64,000 bases of DNA from Candidatus Gastranaerophilales bacterium (GTDB lineage Bacteria > Bacillota > Clostridia > Lachnospirales > Lachnospiraceae): NCBI GenBank assembly GCA_023663225.1, contig JAMPHU010000007.1, positions 1 through 64,000 of the forward strand. The letters are read 5' to 3'. A program made the position numbers and the translations under genes. This document shows positions 43,874 through 52,167 of this stretch, in pieces; position 1 is the first letter of the stretch, and each line of letters opens with the position of its first letter. The notes below the pieces were generated by a model that was not told where the DNA came from, searched no databases, and worked only from the letters and a program-made list of their open reading frames with translations.

Positions 43874-44884
43874 TCAGAACTTTCCAGCCTTCGCTGCTTC
43901 CTCCACAGAAACCGCCACAGCCACGGTAGCGCCAACCATAGGGTTGTTGCCCATACCGATCAAGCCCATCATCTCCACATGCGCCGGCACGGAAGAAGAC
44001 CCTGCAAACTGTGCGTCGGAGTGCATACGTCCCAAAGTATCGGTGAAACCGTAGGAAGCGGGACCCGCCGCCATATTGTCGGGATGGAGCGTGCGCCCTG
44101 TACCGCCGCCGGATGCCACGGAGAAATACTTCTTGCCGGCCTCAGTTCTCTCCTTTTTGTATGTACCGGCCACCGGATGCTGGAATCTGGTGGGATTGGT
44201 GGAGTTGCCGGTGATGGACACATCCACGTTCTCCTTCCACATGATCGCAACACCTTCGGGAACGCTGTTGGAACCATAGCAGTTGACCTTGGAGCGAAGA
44301 CCCTCGGAATAAGGGATGCGCTCGATCTCTTTCACCTCGTTGGTATAGGGATCATACTCTGTCTCCACGAAAGTGAAACCGTTGATACGGGAAATAATCT
44401 TGGCCGCGTCCTTGCCAAGTCCGTTCAAAATGACACGCAGCGGTTTCTGACGAACTTTGTTAGCCTTCTCGGCGATGCCGATCGCGCCTTCCGCAGCGGC
44501 GAAGGACTCATGTCCGGCAAGGAAACAGAAACAATCCGTATCCTCCTCCAAAAGCATTTTGCCCAGATTGCCATGTCCCAGACCCACCTTGCGGGTATCC
44601 GCCACGGAGCCGGGGATACAGAACGCCTGCAGTCCCTCGCCGATCGCTGCGGCAGCCTCGGAAGCCTTGCGGCAGCCTTTCTTGATAGCGATAGCCGCGC
44701 CTACGGTATAAGCCCAGCATGCGTTCTCAAAACAGATGGGCTGGATCTTCTTGACCTGATCGTACACGTCCAGTCCCGCATCTTTGGTAATCTTCTCAGC
44801 TTCTTCAATGGAGGAGATACCATAGCTATTCAACACAGAATTAATCTTATCAATACGTCTTTCATATGATTCAAATAAAGCCAT
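43874..44884 (-). CDS. GGGtGRT protein
   Basis: A 336-residue conserved protein named after its motif, here GGGTGRT at residues 259-265 (SVASGGGTGRTLHPDNMAAG). Other family-like parts are GHGNLGKMLLEEDTDCFCFLAGHESFAA and SITGNSTNPTRFQHPVAGTYK. It is widespread in anaerobic Firmicutes, nearly always next to a NifU-like scaffold gene, as here (21 bases upstream). No function has been shown to my knowledge. No membrane or export signal is visible. The many Gly and Cys residues suggest a cofactor or cluster, an inference from the neighbour. Confidence 0.88.
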   Translation of the reverse strand: MALFESYERRIDKINSVLNSYGISSIEEAEKITKDAGLDVYDQVKKIQPICFENACWAYTVGAAIAIKKGCRKASEAAAAIGEGLQAFCIPGSVADTRKVGLGHGNLGKMLLEEDTDCFCFLAGHESFAAAEGAIGIAEKANKVRQKPLRVILNGLGKDAAKIISRINGFTFVETEYDPYTNEVKEIERIPYSEGLRSKVNCYGSNSVPEGVAIMWKENVDVSITGNSTNPTRFQHPVAGTYKKERTEAGKKYFSVASGGGTGRTLHPDNMAAGPASYGFTDTLGRMHSDAQFAGSSSVPAHVEMMGLIGMGNNPMVGATVAVAVSVEEAAKAGKF

Positions 44885-44905
44885 TTTTCTTGTCCTCCTT
44901 TATCC

Positions 44906-45598
44906 TCACTCTTTTCTGGGATCAATGATCTTCACAGCGTCGTCTACACGACCATACTGGCCCTTAGCCTTCTCCCATGCAGTGTTCGGATCGTCGCCCT
45001 TCTTGATGAAGTCTGTCATCTTGCCAAGACTTACGAACTGATAACCGATGATCTGATCATCCTTGTCCAGAGCGATACCAGTCACATAACCCTCTGCCAT
45101 CTCCAGATAACGGGGACCCTTCTTCAGCGTGCCATACATCGTGCCGACCTGGCTCCTGAGACCCTTGCCCAGATCCTCGAGACCTGCGCCCACAGGCAGA
45201 CCATCCTCAGAAAATGCGCTCTGGGAACGACCGTACACGATCTGTAAAAACAGCTCCCTCATAGCGGTGTTGATCGCATCGCACACAAGGTCGGTATTCA
45301 AAGCCTCCAAAACAGTCAGACCCGGAAGGATCTCGGAAGCCATAGCCGCGGAATGTGTCATACCGGAACAGCCGATCGTCTCAACCAAAGCCTCCTGAAT
45401 GATGCCCTCCTTCACATTCAGAGAGAGCTTGCAGGCGCCCTGCTGAGGAGCACACCAGCCAACACCGTGTGTGAAGCCGGAGATATCTTCTACTCTTTTC
45501 GCCTGAACCCACTTCGCTTCTTCAGGGATGGGTGCGCAGCCATGATGTACGCCCTGTGCTACGGGACACATTTCTTCAACTTCTTTTGAATAAATCAT
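44906..45598 (-). CDS. NifU-like iron-sulfur cluster assembly scaffold protein
   Basis: A 230-residue protein whose central region resembles the IscU/NifU N-terminal fold: GACKLSLNVKEGIIQEALVETIGCSGMTHSAAMASEILPG, with Cys in the GAC and GCSG positions. The third IscU cysteine is not obvious. Extra Cys residues at the N-terminus (CPVAQGVHHGC) and in GWCAPQQGAC are specific to this subfamily. It lies directly before the GGGtGRT gene, so the two proteins probably act together, possibly in cluster delivery to one target. Confidence 0.82.
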   Translation of the reverse strand: MIYSKEVEEMCPVAQGVHHGCAPIPEEAKWVQAKRVEDISGFTHGVGWCAPQQGACKLSLNVKEGIIQEALVETIGCSGMTHSAAMASEILPGLTVLEALNTDLVCDAINTAMRELFLQIVYGRSQSAFSEDGLPVGAGLEDLGKGLRSQVGTMYGTLKKGPRYLEMAEGYVTGIALDKDDQIIGYQFVSLGKMTDFIKKGDDPNTAWEKAKGQYGRVDDAVKIIDPRKE

Positions 45599-45685
45599 GT
45601 GAAATCTCCTTTCGATTCGTCACTTACTTTCCTTTCATTTTCTCACATTACAGGGAAAAAATCTAGTGGTTTTGGAAAATTTTTC

Positions 45686-46489
45686 TTATGTCAGCATCAT
45701 CCTGTCATTGGCAAACTCGTTTCCGCTGACTTCCTCAAACTTAGCCAAAAGATCCTTCACTTTCAACTTTTTCTTCTCTTCCCCCGCGACATCATAGATA
45801 ATACGGCCCTCATGCATCATAATCAGGCGGCTGCCGTGAGCAATGGCGTCCCGCATATTGTGGGTGACCATCATGGCTGTCAGGTGATTTTCGGAGATGA
45901 TCTTGTCGCTGATCTCCAACACCTTCGCAGCCGTCTTGGGATCCAGCGCTGCGGTATGCTCATCCAAAAGCAGAAGCTTGGGTTGTTTCAGGGAAGCCAT
46001 GAGCAGGGTGATCGCCTGGCGCTGTCCGCCGGACAAAAGTCCCACCTTACTGGTCATACGATCCTCAAGTCCCAGATCCAGCGCTTTTAGCTTTTCACGA
46101 AAAAGCGCCTTCTCCGCCTTGGACACGCCCCAGCGCAGCGTTCTTCTCGCTCCTCGCCTGTACGCGATCGCCATATTCTCCTCGATATCCATGGTGGCCG
46201 CCGTGCCGGTCATGGGATCCTGGAACACCCGTCCCAAATACGCCGCCCTCTTATGCTCGGGCAGTCCCGTGATGTCCGTTCTGTCTATAATGATCTGCCC
46301 GCTGTCGATGGGCCACACCCCTGCGATCGCATTTAGCGTGGTGGACTTTCCGGCGCCGTTTCCACCGATGATCGTCACAAAATCTCCGGGATCCAGCTTG
46401 AGATCCACTCCATCCAAAGCGACTTTCTCGTTGATCGTCCCGCGATTGAACACTTTATGCACATCTTTGATCTCCAGTGCATACGCCAT
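45686..46489 (-). CDS. ABC transporter ATP-binding protein (COG1101 type)
   Basis: A 267-residue ATPase with Walker A GGNGAGKSTT near residue 43, signature LSGGQRQAITLLMA and Walker B LLLLDEHTAALDP. The His in DEH instead of DEP is typical of this subfamily, which partners with TrpX-like binding proteins and a six-to-eight-span permease. Its ATG overlaps the permease stop by one base, so the three genes make one importer. Characterised relatives import tryptophan or tyrosine; the substrate here is not known. Confidence 0.88.
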   Translation of the reverse strand: MAYALEIKDVHKVFNRGTINEKVALDGVDLKLDPGDFVTIIGGNGAGKSTTLNAIAGVWPIDSGQIIIDRTDITGLPEHKRAAYLGRVFQDPMTGTAATMDIEENMAIAYRRGARRTLRWGVSKAEKALFREKLKALDLGLEDRMTSKVGLLSGGQRQAITLLMASLKQPKLLLLDEHTAALDPKTAAKVLEISDKIISENHLTAMMVTHNMRDAIAHGSRLIMMHEGRIIYDVAGEEKKKLKVKDLLAKFEEVSGNEFANDRMMLT

Positions 46490-47433
46490 TACTTTGCCAC
46501 CCCCTTCTTAATGCTTCTCTTCTCCTTCAGATAGGGAATGGCCAAAAAGATCGCCACCACAATGGCGGAGAACAGCTTCATGCTCTCCGAAGGCATCTTT
46601 AGCCACAGCACAAACTGATATACCATGTAATAGATTACCGCGCCCAAGATCACCGCGCCCAGCGTGTACGCAAACGCACGGCGTCTCTTGCTGGCAAATT
46701 TTCCGAATAAGACTTCTCCTATGATCACTGCCGCCAGACCGATGACGATAGCGCCCCGTCCCATGTTCACATCCGATGCCCCTTGGAATTGTGCGTACAT
46801 GCCGCCGCTTAATCCCACCAATCCGTTGGAGATCATAAGCGCCAATACTTTGATAAAATTCGTGTTGATGCCCTGTGCCCTGGCCATATTGCCGTTACAG
46901 CCGGTAGCTCGGATCGCATGTCCCTGCTCTGTTCCAAAATACCAGTACAGAACCGCCACCAACGCCAGCAAAAACAGTATCATCCCCACAAAAAAGACCG
47001 CTCTGCTCGTCACATTGTCCGTCACATAACGAAGAGACACCACAAGCGGATAATTGTCCACGCTGACAGGCTGATTGGATTTTCCCATGATCATCAGATT
47101 GACGGAGTACAGCGATATCTGTGTCAGGATACTCGCCAGTATCCCGGGGATGCCCAGCATGGTATTTAACAATCCTGTGACCATACCGGCCAACATGCCC
47201 GCCAAAAAGGCCATGGGCAGAGACACAAGGGGATGCACTCCCGCGCGGATCAGCATGACGGACACGGCGGCTCCTGTAGCAATGGAGCCGTCCACCGTCA
47301 AATCCGCAAAATCCAACAGCCGAAAGGTTATGTACACTCCCAGCGCCATGACGCCCCATATCATCCCCTGTGCGATAGAACCCGGAAGCGCTCGAAACAA
47401 GGAGATGGGGTTTAAGGACATAAAGTATTGCAT
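46489..47433 (-). CDS. ABC transporter permease (COG4120 type)
   Basis: A 314-residue membrane protein with about eight segments, related to LivH-like permeases. Recognisable parts are GSIAQGMIWGVMALGVYITFRLLDFADLTVDGS near the start and GLSGGMYAQFQGASDVNMGRGAIVIGLAAVIIGE. The DFADLTVDGS motif is characteristic for partners of the PF04392 binding proteins. It lies between the binding protein gene (37 bases upstream) and the ATPase gene. Confidence 0.9.
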   Translation of the reverse strand: MQYFMSLNPISLFRALPGSIAQGMIWGVMALGVYITFRLLDFADLTVDGSIATGAAVSVMLIRAGVHPLVSLPMAFLAGMLAGMVTGLLNTMLGIPGILASILTQISLYSVNLMIMGKSNQPVSVDNYPLVVSLRYVTDNVTSRAVFFVGMILFLLALVAVLYWYFGTEQGHAIRATGCNGNMARAQGINTNFIKVLALMISNGLVGLSGGMYAQFQGASDVNMGRGAIVIGLAAVIIGEVLFGKFASKRRRAFAYTLGAVILGAVIYYMVYQFVLWLKMPSESMKLFSAIVVAIFLAIPYLKEKRSIKKGVAK

Positions 47434-47470
47434 TTTCTTTCCTCCTAAGAGTTCGGATGAGAAATGCTGA

Positions 47471-48424
47471 TCACTCGATCATCTCATAGTCATCGGGTAC
47501 TGTGATGTTAAGCTGTCCGCAGATCTCCGCATTGTACTTCTTGGTCACATTGGGCGCGAAACGCACATCCATGGTATTGATATCCTTGCCTTCCACCAAA
47601 ATTTCATATGCCATCTCACCGGTGGTATATCCCAGATCATAGTAGCTGATGGACAATGTAGCCACGCCGCAGCCATTGCAGATGCCTTCCTCGCCGGCGA
47701 TCACAGGGACGCCTGCAGGCACCACGATATTTCTGACCGTCTCCGTGATGGAAGCCAGTGTGTTGTCCGTAGGTATGTAAAGCACATCACAGTCGGCCAC
47801 AGCGGCGGTCACAACTGACTGCACCTCGTTGGTGTCGGCGATCGCATACTCCTGATAAGCAACGCCGTCCTCATCCAGAGCCGCGCCGAAAAGCTGCACC
47901 TGATACAAGGAGTTCGGTTCCGCGGAACAATACAAAAGACCTACTTTCTGCGCGTCGGGGAAAAGCTCTAAGAGCATGTTCTCCTGCTCATCGATGGGAG
48001 CCAGGTCAGAAGTTCCTGAGATATTTCTTCCCGTAGAGCCGGACCAGTCGCCAATCTCAAGCGCCGTAGCATAATCGGTCACGGAAGTTCCCAAAATGGG
48101 AATACTGGTGGTAGCGGAAGCTGCGCTCTGTAGAGGAGACGTAGCGTTCGCCAAGATCAGATCCACTCCGTCTGAGACAAAACCGTTACAGATCGTTGCG
48201 CACATGGTCTGCTCGTTCTGCGCGTTTTGCAGATCAAAAGAGACATTCTCTCCCAGCTTCTCGCTCAAAGCATCCTGGAACCCTTGCGTCGCCGCATCCA
48301 GAGCGGGATGCTCTACCAACTGGCAGATACCGATGTTGTAGTGCTTCTCCACACTGCCACAGCCGGTCAGTACAGACGCCACCATAGAAGCGACCAATAG
48401 TGCAGATAAAACTTTCTTTTTCAT
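47471..48424 (-). CDS. ABC transporter substrate-binding lipoprotein (PF04392 family)
   Basis: A 317-residue lipoprotein. It starts MKKKVLSALLVASMVASVL with lipobox LTGC near residue 22. NIGICQLVEHPALDAATQGF, ILANATSPLQSAASATTSIPILGTSVTDY and VAGEEGICNGCGVATLSISYYDLG are the pattern of the ABC_sub_bind family (TrpX-like). I chose ATG at 48424, with GGGAGGAATTT upstream; a longer frame has no signal peptide. A strong promoter lies at 48513-48541. It probably recognises an aromatic amino acid or related ligand, but this is by family only. Confidence 0.9.
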   Translation of the reverse strand: MKKKVLSALLVASMVASVLTGCGSVEKHYNIGICQLVEHPALDAATQGFQDALSEKLGENVSFDLQNAQNEQTMCATICNGFVSDGVDLILANATSPLQSAASATTSIPILGTSVTDYATALEIGDWSGSTGRNISGTSDLAPIDEQENMLLELFPDAQKVGLLYCSAEPNSLYQVQLFGAALDEDGVAYQEYAIADTNEVQSVVTAAVADCDVLYIPTDNTLASITETVRNIVVPAGVPVIAGEEGICNGCGVATLSISYYDLGYTTGEMAYEILVEGKDINTMDVRFAPNVTKKYNAEICGQLNITVPDDYEMIE

Positions 48425-48512
48425 AAATTCCTCCCTTGCCAGATCAGAAATACCTCGTGTATCGAGTTTTTCCTCTGACTTTAATAGTTTAAAGTGACAT
48501 ATTGCCATAAAT

Positions 48513-48541
48513 AATATACACCATTACTATCTATTCGTCAA
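48513..48541 (-). promoter_or_regulatory. Predicted promoter of the ABC importer operon
   Basis: On the minus strand, -35 TTGACG (48536-48541), a 17-base spacer and -10 TATATT (48513-48518). Farther upstream, AAGTTAAGG (about 48606) and CCTTAACTT (about 48649) form a nine-base inverted repeat that could be an operator or hairpin. The rest of 48542-48790 shows nothing else besides a short direct repeat AAGGCGGGAT near 48762-48782. Confidence 0.7.
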
Positions 48542-48796
48542 TATCCTCTCTTTTATTTATAACAGCCATTCCTAAAAAGCTTTTCCCTATTTGTCACTTA
48601 TTTTCAAGTTAAGGATACCACTTTTGAATTTTCTTCGATTTTGGATGCCTTAACTTAGCTTTTTCTCGTTCTGCCTTTGTCTGATATTAAAGCAGCGTCA
48701 ATTTGTCAAATCTGACAACGAAAATTCCCAAACAAAAAATACTCTTTTAGGAGGTAACGAAAAGGCGGGATAAGGCGGGATAATAAATACATGGGG

Positions 48797-48826
48797 TTGT
48801 TTTCTTTTCCCTGTTTGTGGTATGAT
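48797..48826 (+). promoter_or_regulatory. Predicted promoter of the small plus-strand gene
   Basis: -35 TTGTTT (48797-48802), an 18-base spacer and -10 TATGAT (48821-48826), about 38 bases before the ATG at 48864. Confidence 0.55.
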
Positions 48827-48863
48827 AAATTTATACAAATCCCACATGGGAGGAGGTGAGAAC

Positions 48864-49040
48864 ATGCCGACAAATGAAAAAGAAATTAATAACAATTTAT
48901 TCGATCAACTATCATTGGTTGAAAGAATAGAACGTCATTTAAAAAGCGGTGGTCAAGAGGCTGCTGAAGCTGAAATTGATATCTTAAAGAAAGAAATCAA
49001 TAGGAAACTGTACCAAAAACTACCGCTTACAAGTGAATAA
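48864..49040 (+). CDS. Small helical hypothetical protein
   Basis: A 58-residue, charged, helical protein (MPTNEKEINNNLFDQLSLVE, then ERHLKSGGQEAAEAEIDILK). I chose the ATG at 48864 since a perfect GGAGGTGA stands four bases before it. A promoter precedes it and a hairpin terminator follows, so it is an independent unit. I do not recognise a family. It is AT-rich compared with the core genes. Confidence 0.6.
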   Translation: MPTNEKEINNNLFDQLSLVERIERHLKSGGQEAAEAEIDILKKEINRKLYQKLPLTSE

Positions 49041-49060
49041 GCAAATAAGCAGTAACTTAA

Positions 49061-49086
49061 AGAGTGTCAATCAATTTTGGCACTCT
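49061..49086 (+). terminator. Terminator of the small plus-strand gene
   Basis: AGAGTGTC pairs with GGCACTCT (one G-U) around a ten-base T-rich loop, 20 bases after the stop. The 260 bases from 49087 to 49347 hold no feature that I can support. Confidence 0.6.
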
Positions 49087-49347
49087 CTATTCATACATTT
49101 CTTGACTTTTCACGCAATTTAAGAAACTATATTCTGAATTTTATTTGCTGTATATTGGAAAAATCAGGCCTGAGGTTAGTCTCTTATTATTTATCAATCA
49201 TTTTAACGCTTAACCAATGTCTTTCAACTTTTACGGCATATTTTAGTTCATATGTGGGAATACCTTTAGCAATGCTTATTTACAGACCTGATTTCAACGA
49301 GTACACAATTCCAAAAAGGGAGTTTGTTAATAATTGCTACATCTTAC

Positions 49348-49557
49348 TTACGAATGACTTTTCTCATACCCGAACCACAAAACGTCACCTATCAATCTCC
49401 CCATTCCAATAGTCTGGTTATTGCCAACTGCGGTTACTGTGTATAGACTACTGTCAAGAGCTTTTTGTGTCTGCTCTTTTGAAAAAAGCGCCCACGCGAC
49501 ACTCTCCCTTAGCTTGCAATAATCCTCATAGCACAACAAATTTTCTTTATATTCCAT
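49348..49557 (-). pseudogene. Truncated GNAT acetyltransferase
   Basis: From ATG 49557 the frame gives MEYKENLLCYEDYCKLRESV, then WALFSKEQTQKALDSSLYTV and NQTIGMGRLIGD, the N-terminal third of a GNAT N-acetyltransferase. The acetyl-CoA site that should follow (Q/RxxGxG/A) is missing, and the frame ends after VLWFGYEKSHS. It follows a DUF4240 gene, with six bases of overlap or contact. It is a decayed remnant. Confidence 0.65.
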
Positions 49558-49562
49558 GTGCA

Positions 49563-50003
49563 TTACTCCCACTCATTTTTATTGCTCCCTGTTTCATAGG
49601 ATAATGAAGAAATGTGGGGGAAATCATTGGTATCCTTCTTATGCTTTTTTGCCCATGCTTCTCTTGCCACATACAAAATCGACTCAAATTCCATACCCCA
49701 AAGTTCCGTAATTTGACCTCTTTTAACTTTTTCGTAGTATTCTTCTCCGTTTATCAACGCCACGCATCGAGAATATAAGAAAGTATCATCTGAATGGTCA
49801 TAAAACTTACAAGCTGTCTCAAAGTTCTTTTTTGTATCAAGAGCATATAATAACTCTGCCATAATATCCTCAAAAGAGAAAATCTCCTCATCTGATTGTT
49901 TTGATAAGTAATCGACCAACGGCTCGAGTAACTTCTTATCGTTTCCTTGACTGTTCCAATCACATATATTCATTATATTTGTAAAAAAATCTTGCCTGTT
50001 CAT
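49563..50003 (-). CDS. DUF4240 domain protein
   Basis: A 146-residue soluble protein. DFFTNIMNICDWNSQGNDKKLLEPLVDYLSKQSDEEIFSFEDIMAELLY is the DUF4240 pattern, followed by SDDTFLYSRCVALINGEEYYEKV and AWAKKHKKDTNDFPHISSLSYETGSN. The family's function is unknown, and members are often in polymorphic toxin or accessory regions. I chose the ATG at 50003 with AGGTGA about eleven bases upstream. The gene is AT-rich. Confidence 0.75.
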   Translation of the reverse strand: MNRQDFFTNIMNICDWNSQGNDKKLLEPLVDYLSKQSDEEIFSFEDIMAELLYALDTKKNFETACKFYDHSDDTFLYSRCVALINGEEYYEKVKRGQITELWGMEFESILYVAREAWAKKHKKDTNDFPHISSLSYETGSNKNEWE

Positions 50004-50028
50004 TATCAAAATTTTCACCTGCACTCCT

Positions 50029-50694
50029 CTATTTTTTCGCCGTCACATGTTCCGCATCCTTATAGATATGTCCGGCCGGAACGATCCCCCTGACACAGGA
50101 TGTAGGGTACACATTGCTGTCTCGTCCGATCACAGTTCCCGGATTCAGCACGCTGTTACAGCCGATCTCCACCCGATCGCCCAGCATGGCGCCCATCTTT
50201 TTTAAGCCGGTCTCGATCCTGATACCCTCTCCCTTGACCACGACAAGCGTCTTGTCGCTCTTTACGTTGGAGGTGATGGAACCCGCGCCCATATGCGCCT
50301 GATACCCCAATATACTGTCTCCCACATAATTGTAATGAGGCACTTGCACTTTGTTGAAGAGGATGACATTTTTCAACTCGGTGGAATTGCCCACCACAGC
50401 GCCTTTTCCCACAATGGCGTTGCCGCGGATAAAAGCACAGTGCCGCACCTCCGCCTCCTCGTCGATGATCAGCGGGCCGTTCAGACAGGCGGTGGGAGCG
50501 ATTTTCGCACTTTTCGCCACCCAGATATCTTCCCCTCTCTTTTCATAGACTTCCTCGGAAAGTCCGTCTCCCAACTTCAGGATAAAGCCGTGGATCTCGG
50601 GCAATATCTCCCAGGGATAGGTATATTTTTGAAATAACGCCTCCGCGATCGTCTCATTTAAATCATATAAATCGGCAATTTTGATCTCTTCCAT
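50029..50694 (-). CDS. Left-handed beta-helix (hexapeptide) protein, GlmU-like
   Basis: A 221-residue protein. A short helical lead contains IADLYDLNETIAEALFQKYTYPWE. It is followed by a hexapeptide-repeat beta-helix from about residue 65 (IWVAKSAKIAPTACLNGPLI on to VIGRDSNVYPTSCVRGIVPAG). This resembles the acetyltransferase half of GlmU-type UDP-N-acetylglucosamine pyrophosphorylases, without the nucleotidyltransferase domain. Substrate and reaction are unknown. I chose the ATG at 50694, preceded by AGAGGA. Confidence 0.75.
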   Translation of the reverse strand: MEEIKIADLYDLNETIAEALFQKYTYPWEILPEIHGFILKLGDGLSEEVYEKRGEDIWVAKSAKIAPTACLNGPLIIDEEAEVRHCAFIRGNAIVGKGAVVGNSTELKNVILFNKVQVPHYNYVGDSILGYQAHMGAGSITSNVKSDKTLVVVKGEGIRIETGLKKMGAMLGDRVEIGCNSVLNPGTVIGRDSNVYPTSCVRGIVPAGHIYKDAEHVTAKK

Positions 50695-50775
50695 TTTTCC
50701 TCTCATTCCGCCGCACAAGCGGCACTATACTGACTAACATTAATATTTTCCAATCTCCGCGCAGAACATGTCGTC

Positions 50776-52167
50776 TCACCGACTGCCATTAATCAGATTT
50801 TCATAATATTCCAGCAGCGCATCCATATCTTCCTGCATACGCGCACGCTCCTGCTCATTCTGGCCGTTTTGTTCATACTCCTGCCTGATCTGCTCAAGCG
50901 TCTGTTCATAATAAGGTCGGGAATCCTGAGAACCCGAAAAAAAGAGATTCGGCAGTACGGCCCATGCATTGAACACGACCAAGACCAGTACCCCGATCAC
51001 GACGGGCCCCAATATCACCCACCTGGTATGCCGCTTGTACATCTTTTTCAGATCATGGCTGTTTTCTCTGGCCAACGCAAAATAGTCATTTAAGTATTGT
51101 TCCATATTGACCCTGGCTTCCCATGCCAGCGCCTCCGTGCCTTCGATGGAGCAAAACAGCTTCCTCTCCCGTCTTGTGAGAAAAGGAGAGGGAATCAGAT
51201 GCTTGGACGTCCGACTCTTCTGTGCGGGCGTTCGTTTCCGGAACTTTTGCCACTTGCGGCTGTCCGTCTCATAGCGCTTTTTTTTCTCCCAATGAAAACT
51301 TTTCAAAGTCCTCGTCAGATATTCTATCACGGGGAGCGTCCAGTTATAAGGCCTATCCTTGAGAATCTGACGCACCAGTTCCTCGCGGAAGTCGTCCTTT
51401 ATGAACAGCTTTTCATATTCCGGCTGATGTAAAAAAAGTTTCCAGCAGGCCAGTTGATTGCGCAGGCAAGGATTCCAGCGGATATACTGAAACTCTTCCC
51501 AAAAGCGGGATGCCATATCTTCCGAAAGCTCCTGCACGCTCCCATAGTCAAACTGTTGGAACTCCTCGGCGGTATGTTCGGGAAGCGGCTCTTTCGCAGA
51601 AGAAGCATCCTCCGTATCTCTTGCCTTAGCTGCCTCTACCTTCTCAGCTTTCTTAACATCATCTTCCTCAGTTCTCTCTGCCTTACCGCTTCTCTCGGTG
51701 TCCCCTTCCTTACCTTCTCCTACCTTCTGAGCCTTCTCTACATACTCTACCTTAGCTTCCCCTGCCTTCTCGGCTTCCCCTGACTTTGCGTTCTTAGCGT
51801 TCGCGTCCTTCTCGGCATCCTCCGCCTTTGTATCTTCTGCCTTAGCGTTCTCAGCGTTCTCGGCATCCTCCGCCTTTGCATCCCCTGCCTTCTCTGCCTT
51901 CCCGCCTTTCTCCGTATCATCCGCAGCAGATTCCCCTGCCTCACCTTGCTCTACTTTCTCCGCCCCCTCCGCTTCAGGAACAGGGATCCGCATGGACGGT
52001 CTTGTGAGTTTTGCGATCTTGACTGCGGTCTTGTAGGCATGCTGCAAGGCCTGAAACTCTTCCGGATGCTCCTCGGGATGAACCTCCTTGGCTTTCGCTG
52101 CGTAGGCTTTCCGGATGGCGGCAATATCGTTTGTGTATTCTATCCCCAGAGACTCCCAGATGTTCAT
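50776..52167 (-). CDS. J-domain membrane protein with charged repeat linker
   Basis: A 463-residue protein in three parts. An N-terminal J-like domain (residues about 1-50: MNIWESLGIEYTNDIAAIRK, then YAAKAKEVHPEEHPEEFQAL) has HPE in place of HPD. A long Lys/Glu/Ala/Asp linker (about 66-190) is built from variants of KAEDAE and EKAEKA. Then come about 200 residues with a membrane segment (WVILGPVVIGVLVLVVFNAW) and a helical tail outside or at the surface. Its ATG overlaps the Hsp70 stop in ATGA, so the two are translated together and presumably work as a pair. Confidence 0.82.
   Translation of the reverse strand: MNIWESLGIEYTNDIAAIRKAYAAKAKEVHPEEHPEEFQALQHAYKTAVKIAKLTRPSMRIPVPEAEGAEKVEQGEAGESAADDTEKGGKAEKAGDAKAEDAENAENAKAEDTKAEDAEKDANAKNAKSGEAEKAGEAKVEYVEKAQKVGEGKEGDTERSGKAERTEEDDVKKAEKVEAAKARDTEDASSAKEPLPEHTAEEFQQFDYGSVQELSEDMASRFWEEFQYIRWNPCLRNQLACWKLFLHQPEYEKLFIKDDFREELVRQILKDRPYNWTLPVIEYLTRTLKSFHWEKKKRYETDSRKWQKFRKRTPAQKSRTSKHLIPSPFLTRRERKLFCSIEGTEALAWEARVNMEQYLNDYFALARENSHDLKKMYKRHTRWVILGPVVIGVLVLVVFNAWAVLPNLFFSGSQDSRPYYEQTLEQIRQEYEQNGQNEQERARMQEDMDALLEYYENLINGSR

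Noticed and set aside
49077..49412. 111-codon plus-strand frame, hydrophobic in part
   Set aside because: It has no ribosome binding site, starts within the terminator hairpin of the preceding gene and overlaps the GNAT remnant on the other strand.
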